Assembly: GCF_900105595.1 (NCBI RefSeq)
Contig: NZ_LT629784.1
Coordinates: forward strand, 1,984,001 to 2,048,000
Direction of reading: 5' to 3'
Source: Stappia sp. ES.058
GTDB lineage: Bacteria; Pseudomonadota; Alphaproteobacteria; Rhizobiales; Stappiaceae
Length of the DNA: 64,000 nucleotides
In this document: positions 8,495-17,494 of the stretch, in pieces
How positions within the stretch are numbered: position 1 is the first letter of the stretch
Layout: each line of letters begins with the position of its first letter
Notes under the pieces: model-generated
What the model was told of the DNA's origin: nothing
Database searches by the model: none
The model's input: the letters and a program-made list of their open reading frames with translations, nothing else
Position numbers and translations under genes: made by a program

Positions 8495-9307
8495 ATGCTG
8501 GACCTTGGAAATCGCGTATCGATCTATCAGCCCGAACAGGCCGGCCTGATCTTCCCGGACCTGCCCGAGTTCGACCGCGTGGAGGACGACCGCCGGCACC
8601 GAAAGGAACGGCTTGTCGCCGCCTGCCGCGCCTTCGCCCAGCAGGGGTTCGACTATGGCTTTGCCGGGCATTTGACCGTACGCGACCCGGAACGCCCGGA
8701 ACTCTACTGGACCAACCCGATGTGCGTTCACTTCGACAAGGTGCGAATATCGAACCTGATCCTCGTCGACCACGCAGGCAAGGTGGTCGAGGGCGATCAT
8801 GCCGTCAATCGCGCCGGTTTCGTGCTGCACGCCAATGTGCATGAGGAACACCCCGACATCATCGCGATGTGCCATGCACATACCCTCAATGGCACAGCCT
8901 GGTGCGCGACCGGTCTCCCGATCGAGCCAATCACCCAGGACGCCTGCGCCTTCTTCGAAGACCATGTGATCATCGGCGATGAAGCCGGCGCGGTCGCGGT
9001 CGAAAACCATGCCGGCTCCAATGTCGCCAAGGCGTTCAAGGGTGTGAAAGCCGCCCTTCATCAAAACCACGGGCTGTTGACGGCCAGCCGGCACAGCATC
9101 GACAGCGCCGCCTTCTGGTTCATCGCCCTCGAACGCTGCTGCAAGCAGCAACTCGACATCGCCGCCACCGGGATCACGCCCACAAAGGTGCCGGCAGACC
9201 GCGCCCGCTACAGCCGCGAACATGTCGGCAGTGATTACATTGGCTGGCTGCACTTCCAGACGATCTGGAACCAACTCGCCGTCGACCAGCCGGACATGCT
9301 CGACTGA
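8495..9307 (+). CDS. Class II aldolase/adducin family protein
   Basis: 270-residue protein of the fuculose-phosphate aldolase/adducin fold. The metal-binding signature is visible as CHAHT near residue 127 and HQNHG near residue 190, consistent with the His ligands of zinc-dependent class II aldolases. The ATG at 8495 is supported by GAAAGGAT about seven bases upstream. Family members cleave or decarboxylate small hydroxy-acid or sugar substrates; this longer type is often annotated only as class II aldolase/adducin family and the substrate cannot be read from sequence. Probably regulated by the divergent LysR gene. Confidence 0.85.
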   Translation: MLDLGNRVSIYQPEQAGLIFPDLPEFDRVEDDRRHRKERLVAACRAFAQQGFDYGFAGHLTVRDPERPELYWTNPMCVHFDKVRISNLILVDHAGKVVEGDHAVNRAGFVLHANVHEEHPDIIAMCHAHTLNGTAWCATGLPIEPITQDACAFFEDHVIIGDEAGAVAVENHAGSNVAKAFKGVKAALHQNHGLLTASRHSIDSAAFWFIALERCCKQQLDIAATGITPTKVPADRARYSREHVGSDYIGWLHFQTIWNQLAVDQPDMLD

Positions 9308-9347
9308 GGGGCTCAAGCGAGGCGCAGCGCTCTCGTGCCAGAAGTTC

Positions 9348-9373
9348 ACACGACCCGTGACAGCGGGTCGTGT
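9348..9373 (+). terminator. Hairpin after aldolase gene
   Basis: Perfect 10-bp stem ACACGACCCG / CGGGTCGTGT with a 6-base loop, 40 bases after the aldolase stop. There is no T-run, so it is either a weak terminator or a 3'-end stabilising structure. Confidence 0.55.
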
Positions 9374-9459
9374 CAGGCACCGTGGACAGGCTCCGGCTTC
9401 TGGGGTTTGATGGCGAAACGCCTGAACAGTCAGCCCCGGATCCGGAATTTTCTCACGCA

Positions 9460-10983
9460 ATGAGCGCGCAGACACACATCGGCCGACTCACGTGGCGCAA
9501 GCGGCTGGCCTGGCTCGCCGGCCTCGTCGCCGCGCTTGCCATTGTGGTTTCCGTGCTCAATCTGGAGCGCGACCGGACCGGCCTTTCCATATCTTCACGC
9601 TCGGTCGGCACCACTCCTGCGACCCTCTATCGTCTTCCCGGCGGGCAAGGCCCCCTGGTGATCGTCGCCCACGGCTTTGCCGGCTCCCGCCAGTTGATGC
9701 AGGCCTATTCGCTGACGCTCGCGCAGGCAGGCTACACGGTGCTTGCTTTCGACTTCGAGGGGCACGGTCGAAATCCCGTGCCGATGTCGGGCGATGTAAC
9801 CGCCATCGACGGAACCACGGCCCTGCTGGTGGGCGAAACGCGCCGCGTGATCGCCGCCGGCCGGGAGCGCATCCCCAAGGCCTCCGGCGTTGCGCTTCTC
9901 GGACACTCCATGGCAACCGATATCCTGATCCGTGCCGCCATCGCGGAACGAGAGGACGGCACGCCGGTCGATGCAATCGTCGCGATCTCGATGTTCTCCG
10001 GAGCCGTGACCGCAAAACAACCGAAACGGCTCCTGGCAATCAGCGGCGAATGGGAAACACGGCTGCGGGAGGTTGCCCTCGCCGATCTGCAAATGCTGCA
10101 AGAAGGGGCAAGGGAGGGTGAAACCGCTGCCGCCGATGGCGTGACGCGCAGGGCCGTCGTGGCTCCAGGCGTCGAACACGTCGGGGTTCTCTTCAGCGCG
10201 ACCGCGCTGCGTGAGGCCCGCGCCTGGCTGGACGCCACCTTCGAGCGAAGCAGCGAGGGTCAGATCGCGCTGCCGGGGCTCTGGATCCTTCTTCTTATGG
10301 CGGGCATCGTCGGCCTGTTCAAACCGCTCACCGGTCTGTTGCCGGAAACGGCCCGCCCGCCCGCTCGCGTTTCGGCGCAACGATTCTGGGCGTCCGTCCT
10401 GATCCCTGCCGTTGCGGTCCCGCTCGTCGCGGTGACACTCTACATCCCCTTTCTGCCCGTGCTCGTGGCCGACTACCTGATGATCCACCTTGCTCTTTAT
10501 GGCATCGCGCAATTGGTGCTGTTGCGCGCCTGGAAAATGGACGGAGCAGCCTTTTCCGGCCCCGCGGTCCTGCTTCTCGTGATCTGGGGAACGGCCGTCT
10601 TCGGACTTGCAATGGATCGCTACGCCGCAAGCTTCATGGCGACCGGCGAAAGGCTTGCAATCATCGCGACCCTTGCGGTCGGAACCGTCCCCTTCATGAT
10701 CGCAGACGCCTTCGTCACGGGCGCCGGACGCGGCCCCTGGTGGCGGCGGGCCGCAGCACGCATCGCCGTGCTCCTGTCGCTTGGCGGCGCGGCGGCGCTC
10801 GATCCGGAACGGCTGATGTTCATCTTCCTCATCCTGCCCGTGCTGGTGCTCTTCTACCTGGTCCACGGGTTGATGGGTCGATGGATCGCGCGGCGAAGCG
10901 GCCCGCTCTCCGCGGGGCTTGGCCTTGGTCTTTGCCTTGCCTGGGCACTGGGCGTCAGCTTTCCGCTGTTCAGCCCCGGATGA
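9460..10983 (+). CDS. Alpha/beta hydrolase fused to polytopic membrane domain
   Basis: About 507 residues from the ATG at 9460; an in-frame start at 9370 would add 30 non-hydrophobic residues and is less likely. One N-terminal transmembrane helix (LAWLAGLVAALAIVVSVL) is followed by an alpha/beta-hydrolase domain of about 220 residues: HGFAGS oxyanion-type loop, nucleophile elbow GHSMA, and a candidate catalytic His in VEHVGVL. The C-terminal half has about seven hydrophobic segments (from GLWILLLMAGIVGLF to the end), typical of an integral membrane protein. A serine hydrolase acting at the membrane, perhaps on lipid or ester substrates, is inferred; the exact reaction is unknown. Confidence 0.8.
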   Translation: MSAQTHIGRLTWRKRLAWLAGLVAALAIVVSVLNLERDRTGLSISSRSVGTTPATLYRLPGGQGPLVIVAHGFAGSRQLMQAYSLTLAQAGYTVLAFDFEGHGRNPVPMSGDVTAIDGTTALLVGETRRVIAAGRERIPKASGVALLGHSMATDILIRAAIAEREDGTPVDAIVAISMFSGAVTAKQPKRLLAISGEWETRLREVALADLQMLQEGAREGETAAADGVTRRAVVAPGVEHVGVLFSATALREARAWLDATFERSSEGQIALPGLWILLLMAGIVGLFKPLTGLLPETARPPARVSAQRFWASVLIPAVAVPLVAVTLYIPFLPVLVADYLMIHLALYGIAQLVLLRAWKMDGAAFSGPAVLLLVIWGTAVFGLAMDRYAASFMATGERLAIIATLAVGTVPFMIADAFVTGAGRGPWWRRAAARIAVLLSLGGAAALDPERLMFIFLILPVLVLFYLVHGLMGRWIARRSGPLSAGLGLGLCLAWALGVSFPLFSPG

Positions 10984-11117
10984 CCTCGACTGCCGGGCGC
11001 GACCAGGGTCAGGTCAGGACCTGTTGATATGGCTACGATGGTCAGAGCAGATATGTGCGGATACGAGGAGCAAACCCGCGGAAAAATCAAAACCACCAAA
11101 CAGAACACAGAATATAC

Positions 11118-13067
11118 TCAATTGTTGATAGATATTATATTTTCAAAAATATCAAATACATGACCAACCAATCGTCCTCGAATGTGATTATTGTCCATAT
11201 ACCCCATAAACCCTTCAATCATTGGATCGCAATGGTCGTCATTGCAAACGACATCAGAAACCCGAATAAAAAATACAGACTCATCACGATCCGTGATTCC
11301 ATTTATAATCATGTCGACCGCTTTATTTCTATCTTCGAAAAATTCGTAGCTTATGTGACATGCTTCAATCGAAAAAGACTTGCGTTTGGACATGGCAACG
11401 CACCGCGCTGGATCAAAATGGAACTCCGGAACAGATCCAATTATAACAATTTTATCAGCGTGATTTTTCAGCTCTTCGATCGTTTTCAGCAAACTCAGGT
11501 AGAATTCCTTATGATTATTTTCGGAGAAATTGAAGTGTTGGCCTTCCAGAAAAAGCTTAATTGAACTCCCGGCCTCCCCGGAAAGGCGATCGGAGTTGTA
11601 ATAAAAAGGCCACCGAGCTGCAATAACGATTGAATCGACCTTACCCAAGTCACGTATGTAACGAATGAAATTTTCCCGGACATCATTGCATTTCGATTTT
11701 TCTGAAGAGAAATTTCCACTTCTGACAGTAACTCCCAGGAGCGGAGGGCATCCATCGCGCATGAAACTAGCGAAATTAACATTCATTTTGTCAAACTCTC
11801 GACGAAACTTGGAGTTGAGGGCCACTGCATGCGAATCGCCCCACAAAACGACATTTCGAACGTCTTTTTTTGAAACTAATCTATCACCGATTGATGAAAT
11901 CGTCGCAACATCTCCAGTATCATACAAGTTCATAGAATCTATATTTCGAGGCCAAACAATAAATGCGAGCGCAACAACAATACTAACAGACACCGGAAAA
12001 GCGACAAGAGCGCCCGTCGACTTCGAACCCTTGAATCTTTCGCTCAAAAACCTCTGCTCAACGAGAATATATAGAAAATAACCCGAAAATATTGACAATA
12101 TTAAAAATGAAAATGAATCTAATAAACTGTAATTAGGATAATAATAATAACTCGAAAAGACAAATATAGGCCAATGAATCAAATAGACACTGTATGAAAT
12201 GCGACCAATATTCGAAAATAGAGGATTTATAAGAATGCATCCGATAAATCCGGCAGGAGTTCCCTTGTAGATAATGTATGCAACAGGAATACAGACAATG
12301 GCCGCCAGAGGTGCAGGCCAGGGTGTGGCGCCATCCGCGAAAAAGGGAAAAGCAACGAGAGTGCAGACGGAGCAAACAAACAGTGCAATGTCGGCCGTTG
12401 AATGACCAACCGCTTCAATTCGACGGTAGCGGATAGCCAAACTGACATAGGCACCCAACATGAATTCCCAGTAACGGGTCAGCACCGAATAGAAAGCAAG
12501 TGCGGGATCGTTTAGCGTCAACAAAACCGAAGCTAAAAATGATGCCGACATTACCAGTAATACTGCTTTTATATGTATTTTTTCATTGAATTTTCGGATG
12601 AACAGCAAAATGAAAGGCCATGATAAATAAAACTGCATTTCAACGGCAAGTGACCACGTATGCAGCAGCGGCTTGAAATCAGCCGAAGTATCAAAATAGC
12701 CAGATTCATTTGAAAATAGAAAATTAGACGCAAACAAAGCTGCATAAATAAAAGAATCCCTGAATTTAAGAAAATCTTCCAGAAAAAGAAAATACGATGA
12801 CAAAATGGCTGTTGCAAGAATAACGACATAGTAGGCCGGAGCGATCCGCCGAAATCTTCTTTTATAGAAATCGAATAAACTGTTATTTCCATATTCAATG
12901 TTGTTCAAAAAAATGCCTGTGATCAAGAACCCTGATATCACAAGAAATATATCTACTCCTGCATACCCGCCAGCAAACCCGGGGATTTTGAAATGAAAAA
13001 ACAACACCATGAGAACGGCGACGCCACGCAACGCTTCAATGTCTTTTCTGAATGTACCACCATTCAT
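11118..13067 (-). CDS. Acyltransferase-3 family protein with C-terminal SGNH domain
   Basis: About 649 residues, the length of OafA/OatA-type fused surface-polysaccharide O-acyltransferases. The N-terminal acyltransferase-3 domain begins FRKDIEALRGVAVL and has the His of the first helix (FFHF), about ten membrane helices and LHTWSLAVEMQFYL. The C-terminal SGNH-like domain carries WGDSH (block I) and a late Asp-x-x-His (MDNNH). The ATG at 13067 follows GGGTGG; a TTG at 13073 is possible. Such enzymes acetylate O-antigen, exopolysaccharide or peptidoglycan. Codon and base use is visibly AT-rich compared with every neighbour, suggesting recent horizontal acquisition. Confidence 0.9.
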   Translation of the reverse strand: MNGGTFRKDIEALRGVAVLMVLFFHFKIPGFAGGYAGVDIFLVISGFLITGIFLNNIEYGNNSLFDFYKRRFRRIAPAYYVVILATAILSSYFLFLEDFLKFRDSFIYAALFASNFLFSNESGYFDTSADFKPLLHTWSLAVEMQFYLSWPFILLFIRKFNEKIHIKAVLLVMSASFLASVLLTLNDPALAFYSVLTRYWEFMLGAYVSLAIRYRRIEAVGHSTADIALFVCSVCTLVAFPFFADGATPWPAPLAAIVCIPVAYIIYKGTPAGFIGCILINPLFSNIGRISYSVYLIHWPIFVFSSYYYYPNYSLLDSFSFLILSIFSGYFLYILVEQRFLSERFKGSKSTGALVAFPVSVSIVVALAFIVWPRNIDSMNLYDTGDVATISSIGDRLVSKKDVRNVVLWGDSHAVALNSKFRREFDKMNVNFASFMRDGCPPLLGVTVRSGNFSSEKSKCNDVRENFIRYIRDLGKVDSIVIAARWPFYYNSDRLSGEAGSSIKLFLEGQHFNFSENNHKEFYLSLLKTIEELKNHADKIVIIGSVPEFHFDPARCVAMSKRKSFSIEACHISYEFFEDRNKAVDMIINGITDRDESVFFIRVSDVVCNDDHCDPMIEGFMGYMDNNHIRGRLVGHVFDIFENIISINN

Positions 13068-13578
13068 TTTCAAGCCACCCTAGATGAAATTGATTCCAAT
13101 TGAAATATTATGTAATTTTCATTGGCCTTGGACGCAATAATACATTAAAATTTAAGCATCGCCGCGCATAAACTCACCTAATTTCTCATTTTGGATATTT
13201 CAAACGGACCTGCGTCTAGTCTTATTACTCAAAATGTCGGAACCAAGCCGTCCTTATTGAAAACAACTCCCCCATAATTCGATGCATACATACCATTCAA
13301 ATCCAACGAAACCGCCTGCAAGCCACCTCGAGCCGGCATGAAGCGGGGTGACGGGCATGACCGCGACGGCGCTCAGCCCGTCAATTGCCGCTCTGTATTG
13401 CATCCGCGGGAGAACCGATATTTCTGGCAAGGCGATGAGGTCGCACCAGCACGACCGACATGGGGACGCTTACCCTATCCATGACGATCACGCCACATAT
13501 GAAGCGAGACAGAGGCCCTTCGCGCCCGGGATATCGCACCCCGGCCTTCCATCGCGACCGGCACTCCACAGGTCGCGG
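13068..13578. other. Gene-free, partly AT-rich gap
   Basis: About 510 bases. The part next to the acyltransferase gene (13068-13330) is AT-rich and continues the foreign base composition; it presumably holds that gene's promoter. The rest returns to high GC. I see no convincing gene, RNA or repeat here; short open frames lack ribosome sites and homology. Confidence 0.5.
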
Positions 13579-15579
13579 CTATTGCGCTCCGGCAAGCGGG
13601 AGGTCATCGGGAATGCGTTGTGCGGCCCAGCTCTCGACGGCCATGGTGCGAATATCCTCGAACAACTGTGCCGGAACGGGAGCGCCGGATCCTGCGGGAC
13701 GGATCAGGTCGTCATGGAACAGGTACAGCCGCGAGACGAACTGTTCGAACACGAGCGAAGCCTCGCCGTGGCGTTCACCGTTGCCATGGGTGGACACCGT
13801 CACGCCGTCACCCCAGTCCTGACCGCTGTCATTGTTCGGGTTGTAGAAATAGATCCGGGTCCGCCCCTCCGTGTCCTGCGCCACCCTGAGGATCGAAATC
13901 GCATGCCAGCCGACGAACCGTGCACTGGCATCCGTCACGGCGATACCCGCAGGTTGGGGATGGATCACCGGCCGACCGCCGTTGTAGTCCGGGTGATAGC
14001 CTTGGCAGAATCGCGTGACGAAGGCCTCATAGTCGTCGAGCCGCCCGGTCAGCACGTCGACGGCGACCACGCAGTCGCGCGCGACCCACCAGCCATGGAA
14101 CTCCGGGTTGATCCAGCGGTGCGGATCGCCGCCACGCGGTGCGCAGATCCGCCCCATTTCGGCATAGACGCGGTCGAGATGCGGCACCAGAAGCACAGAT
14201 ACCGGATCCGCATCGATGGGCGCACCGGCCGCAAGACCGGCTGGCAGATCGCCGGAAGCGATGGCCTTGCCCTCGAAATGCATGAGCAACGAATCGAACT
14301 CGCCGACCTGGCAAATGAGGTGGAGCAGAAAATCGGGATCGTTCAACGCCCACATCGCGATGGCGCGGGCGGACTGGCATGTCGGGTTGGCCCCCTGTCC
14401 GACGCCGAGCGGCTGCCCCACGACCTCCAGAGTCCCGGCAAGAACACGTGTGTGTGCCGACACGGCATCGCCGAAGGCCAACTCCATGCGCGCCGCAACC
14501 CCCGCCTGCAGGTTCATCGACAGTTGACGCTCGAGTGCCGGCGCGATCGGGGCACTGTGAAGCACTCCGCGCTCCAGCAGCATCGCCAGTCCATAGACCG
14601 CTTGCGGGGTCTGCGGATACACGGCGGCCGCGATCAGCTTGTCGACCAGCGGCTTGAATTTCCAGAAGCAATCGAGCCCCGTCCCGCCGAGCCCGAGCGT
14701 TTCGGGCACAAGCGACGCCTCGCGATGCTCCGACACCCAGCGCAGAAAACCCGCGTGGTAGTCGGAGACGAGACCGGTATCGTGCATGGCGCGGGCAAAC
14801 CCCGACGCCTCGCGACGCAGGGCGGTCTCGTCGAGCCGTTCCAGGCGCGTGAGATAGGCCTCGATCCCCGGATCGTCGAGGCATTCGTTGGTGGGACCGA
14901 AGAGTGCGCTGACCAGGCGATCCGCACCCAGCCGCTCCCGTCCGACCCCGCCATCCTCGCGCGTCAGCGCGATCGCGATCTGGGTGATCATTTCCTTCAC
15001 AGGCCCGACCTGAATCGGCCGCTGTTCCAGAATCCGCCAGATCTCGGCGACCAGAATGCCAAGCACGTCCTGAAAGCCGATGTGCTCGGCGATGAAGCGG
15101 AACAGATTGCCCCGCAAGGCGGCACCCGCATTGTCTTGCCGGTCCGCCTCGCTGGTCTGGTCGAAGAAATGCCGAAGGTTCAGCGCCAGAACCTGAGTGA
15201 GGAAATGGCGGGCGTGTTCGGCATGGACGTTGAAATGCGCGCCGCCGCCGCTGGCAATTGCCAGCAGCCGCAGCAGGCTCGTGACCTCGAGGACGACCGT
15301 CAGCCGGTCCGGGCTTTGCAAGGTCTGCCCGACCAGCTGCGGCAGCAGTCTGGAGGGATCGTCCCAGTCGGAACCCAGAAAGAGGCCGGCGGCCTCCATC
15401 GCGAGCCCCCGTTCGAAAAGCACATCGAGCCCGCCGGGCACGGCGGCCAGACGCGATGCCACGTCAAGAACGGGACGCTGATGGCGGTATTTGGCGAAAG
15501 GCCGCGCCCCCGCCAGTCTTTCGATGGCCACATCGAGCGTATCGGCCAGTCGCGCCGCCTCGGGCCTCGTTTCCATCAT
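13579..15579 (-). CDS. Uncharacterised protein with Cys/His/Asn motifs, ATP-grasp partner
   Basis: About 666 residues from the ATG at 15579; a TTG at 15600 would add seven. I do not recognise a named family. The N-terminal 350 residues look alpha-helical without known motifs. In the C-terminal half a conserved-looking NPTCQSARA motif is followed about 190 residues later by FVGWHAISI and then FYNPNNDSGQDWGDG. The order Cys, His, Asn/Asp resembles papain-like or transglutaminase-like enzymes, but the fold assignment is inference. No signal peptide or membrane helix, so cytoplasmic. It lies 40 bases downstream of an ATP-grasp gene on the same strand, suggesting one two-gene operon for making or modifying a peptide or amide. 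Confidence 0.72.
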   Translation of the reverse strand: MMETRPEAARLADTLDVAIERLAGARPFAKYRHQRPVLDVASRLAAVPGGLDVLFERGLAMEAAGLFLGSDWDDPSRLLPQLVGQTLQSPDRLTVVLEVTSLLRLLAIASGGGAHFNVHAEHARHFLTQVLALNLRHFFDQTSEADRQDNAGAALRGNLFRFIAEHIGFQDVLGILVAEIWRILEQRPIQVGPVKEMITQIAIALTREDGGVGRERLGADRLVSALFGPTNECLDDPGIEAYLTRLERLDETALRREASGFARAMHDTGLVSDYHAGFLRWVSEHREASLVPETLGLGGTGLDCFWKFKPLVDKLIAAAVYPQTPQAVYGLAMLLERGVLHSAPIAPALERQLSMNLQAGVAARMELAFGDAVSAHTRVLAGTLEVVGQPLGVGQGANPTCQSARAIAMWALNDPDFLLHLICQVGEFDSLLMHFEGKAIASGDLPAGLAAGAPIDADPVSVLLVPHLDRVYAEMGRICAPRGGDPHRWINPEFHGWWVARDCVVAVDVLTGRLDDYEAFVTRFCQGYHPDYNGGRPVIHPQPAGIAVTDASARFVGWHAISILRVAQDTEGRTRIYFYNPNNDSGQDWGDGVTVSTHGNGERHGEASLVFEQFVSRLYLFHDDLIRPAGSGAPVPAQLFEDIRTMAVESWAAQRIPDDLPLAGAQ

Positions 15580-15619
15580 GGTCAATTCGTCCTCTTGCAA
15601 GCGGTCGACCTCGACGCGC

Positions 15620-16843
15620 CTATACGTAGAAATCCAGATCCTCCTGAGCCTTCAGGAGATCACGCAGTTTGTGCGGATTCTCTCCAAAGAAATAGGCCAG
15701 ACCCCAGTGCGTCCCGAACGCCGTGCGTTTCGTGACCTTTTGCTCTGCCGGTGAGGCAAGCTCATGAAACTCGAAATAGGGGTGATTCTGTGTTTCCTCC
15801 GGCACTTCCAGCCGGCTGATGACACGACGGCGCGGGTAAACGCCGAAACAACCCGCATGGCCCTTCGCATCCTTGACCGCTTCCGGGAAAAACGCGTCCA
15901 CCTCTTCAGCTGTCGCCTTCGGATCGAACATCAGCGCAATGCCCTGGTAGCCGTTGAACCCGTAAGCGCGCTCGATCAGCTCAAGCGCGTTGAAGCCCGG
16001 CGGACGATAGGCAACCTCGCCAAAGTAGAGCTTGCCGTCCTTCGTCAGGAAGTACTCCGGATGAATAAAGCCGAAGTCGATATCGAAAGCCTCGATAAGC
16101 TTTTCGACTTCCTCGGTGATGCGCGCGCGCCAGGACTCAAGCTCGGGCGTTGCCGGCACGAACACCGAATACCCAAGCGTCACATACTCGGAGATGTTCA
16201 GGAACTGGATCTTGCGATCCTTGATCCAGGCTTCGACCGCAAATTCCCAACCATCGAGATGACTTTCGAGAAGGGCGGGAAACTCCTCGTCGGGAATGTT
16301 GTCGACATCCTCCGGCGTGCGGATCACGCGGTGACCGGCGGTGCCGGACTTGTCGAAAGCCTTGAAGTGAATCGGATCGTTGGGATCACCTTCAAGCTTC
16401 AACAGCGTCTGGTTGACGCGCATTAGAAAGCGGATCACGTCGCCCCGGTCATGCGCTTCCTCGAAGACGCCGACCCGGATACCGCCAAGCTGGGCGCGAC
16501 GCTTCATCAGCGACTTGTCGCGGAACAGCATGGACTGACCCAGAAGGCGCGGATTGGCCATGAGCACGGAGTTGATCGCGCCGGCCCACTCGACCGTTTC
16601 CTCAAACAGCGGAATGGCTGCGTCGACACCTTCCTCCTTCAGCCGATGTGCAAGCTCGTGAGAGCGCTCGTTCAGCCGATCGAAATCCCACGACATGTAG
16701 GGAATGTCGTTTTGCTTGCAATATTCCTCGGCCCAGGGCGGAGCCACCACGATATATTTGCGGTCGAAACGGTCGATCGCATCAATGGCATTCAGGCTCC
16801 AGCCCAGAAGCGCAATGTAACCTTTGTCGGGATCAATGCTCAT
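15620..16843 (-). CDS. ATP-grasp domain ligase
   Basis: 407 residues from the ATG at 16843, which has AGGAGA six bases upstream; the longer frame to 16948 is rejected for that reason. It starts with a Rossmann-like pre-ATP-grasp segment (GYIALLGWSLNAIDAI) and continues into ATP-grasp: KSLMKRRAQ, a Lys in HFKAFDKSGTAGHRV likely to contact ATP, and the metal-binding region FIHPEYFLTKDGKLYFGEVAYRPPG, with acidic residues in the expected positions. Such enzymes form carboxylate-amine or related bonds through an acyl-phosphate. It is unlike housekeeping PurK or biotin carboxylase in context. First gene of a two-gene operon with the Cys-motif protein. Confidence 0.85.
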   Translation of the reverse strand: MSIDPDKGYIALLGWSLNAIDAIDRFDRKYIVVAPPWAEEYCKQNDIPYMSWDFDRLNERSHELAHRLKEEGVDAAIPLFEETVEWAGAINSVLMANPRLLGQSMLFRDKSLMKRRAQLGGIRVGVFEEAHDRGDVIRFLMRVNQTLLKLEGDPNDPIHFKAFDKSGTAGHRVIRTPEDVDNIPDEEFPALLESHLDGWEFAVEAWIKDRKIQFLNISEYVTLGYSVFVPATPELESWRARITEEVEKLIEAFDIDFGFIHPEYFLTKDGKLYFGEVAYRPPGFNALELIERAYGFNGYQGIALMFDPKATAEEVDAFFPEAVKDAKGHAGCFGVYPRRRVISRLEVPEETQNHPYFEFHELASPAEQKVTKRTAFGTHWGLAYFFGENPHKLRDLLKAQEDLDFYV

Positions 16844-16924
16844 GTGTATCTCCTGTTCTTCGAAATGGACGAACCCTTCTGCAACGTCGCGCCGGACGTA
16901 CGGCAGGATTGCGCGAATGATCGT

Positions 16925-16974
16925 GTGGCCAGCAACTGAATCATTCAAATGAAGAGCGCACTTCAGTTGGCCAC
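16925..16974 (-). promoter_or_regulatory. Interrupted inverted repeat upstream of ATP-grasp gene
   Basis: GTGGCCAGCAACTGAA (16925-16940) pairs with TTCAGTTGGCCAC (16962-16974) with a three-base bulge; the 21-base loop contains a small inner TTCA/TGAA pair. It sits about 80-130 bases before the ATP-grasp start, so it could be an operator or a leader RNA structure. Function not known. Confidence 0.4.
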
Positions 16975-17445
16975 TTGGAAATGGAACCTAAAGGATTCAG
17001 ATCAGATTTCAAGCTATGGCTATGAATCCTGAAATTTCTCCCGCTCATCAGGAAATTACATCAAGGCGAAAATAAAAAAATTATTTAGATAATATTTCTC
17101 ATACGGCCATAAATTTTCAAATATTACTTATGTTTTTATGAAATCGATCAAAAGTAATTTTGGATTTTTCGTCGAGCCGGTCAGATGAATTTGCTGTGAT
17201 CAACAAGTTAGCCAGACGTTCGGCCGGATTGTGCCGCCGGCTTGACCGAGGCGGGAACCGGCCCGGGATGGCCTCGGGATCGCCGGGCGCATCCTTGCCT
17301 GAACGGTTCGAAATCGTCGATTTCCGGTATCCGGCAATGTTCAACGCGTTCTTTGACCCGGTGTCGAGCTTCGATCCGCCACGCTTTCAGGCGTCCCTAC
17401 GTTCATGCGGCCGCCAACACTCGAGCCGGGCCGTCCATGGCAAAG

Positions 17446-17464
17446 CGGGGACGCCGTCTCCCCG
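17446..17464 (-). terminator. Weak hairpin after cytochrome gene
   Basis: CGGGGA / TCCCCG, six base pairs with a 7-base loop, about 30 bases past the cytochrome stop on the minus strand and followed by CTTTG. Possible weak terminator. Confidence 0.3.
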
Positions 17465-17494
17465 TCGTTCAAAAAGCACCCGACGCGGCGCGGA

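Larger units (their letters stand above)
16844..17494. other. Gene-free gap, AT-rich centre
   Basis: About 650 bases upstream of the ATP-grasp gene and downstream of the cytochrome gene. 16940-17160 is AT-rich and probably contains the ATP-grasp promoter; a structured repeat lies at 16925-16974 and a weak hairpin at 17446-17464. I see no credible gene in it. Confidence 0.5.

Noticed and set aside
13348..15735. 795-codon plus-strand open frame opposite the Cys-motif protein
   Set aside because: Low-complexity, Arg/His/Gln-rich translation with no ribosome site; typical antisense shadow of a GC-rich gene.
16844..16948. 35-residue N-terminal extension of the ATP-grasp protein
   Set aside because: No ribosome site at the longer start, while AGGAGA is correctly spaced before the ATG at 16843.
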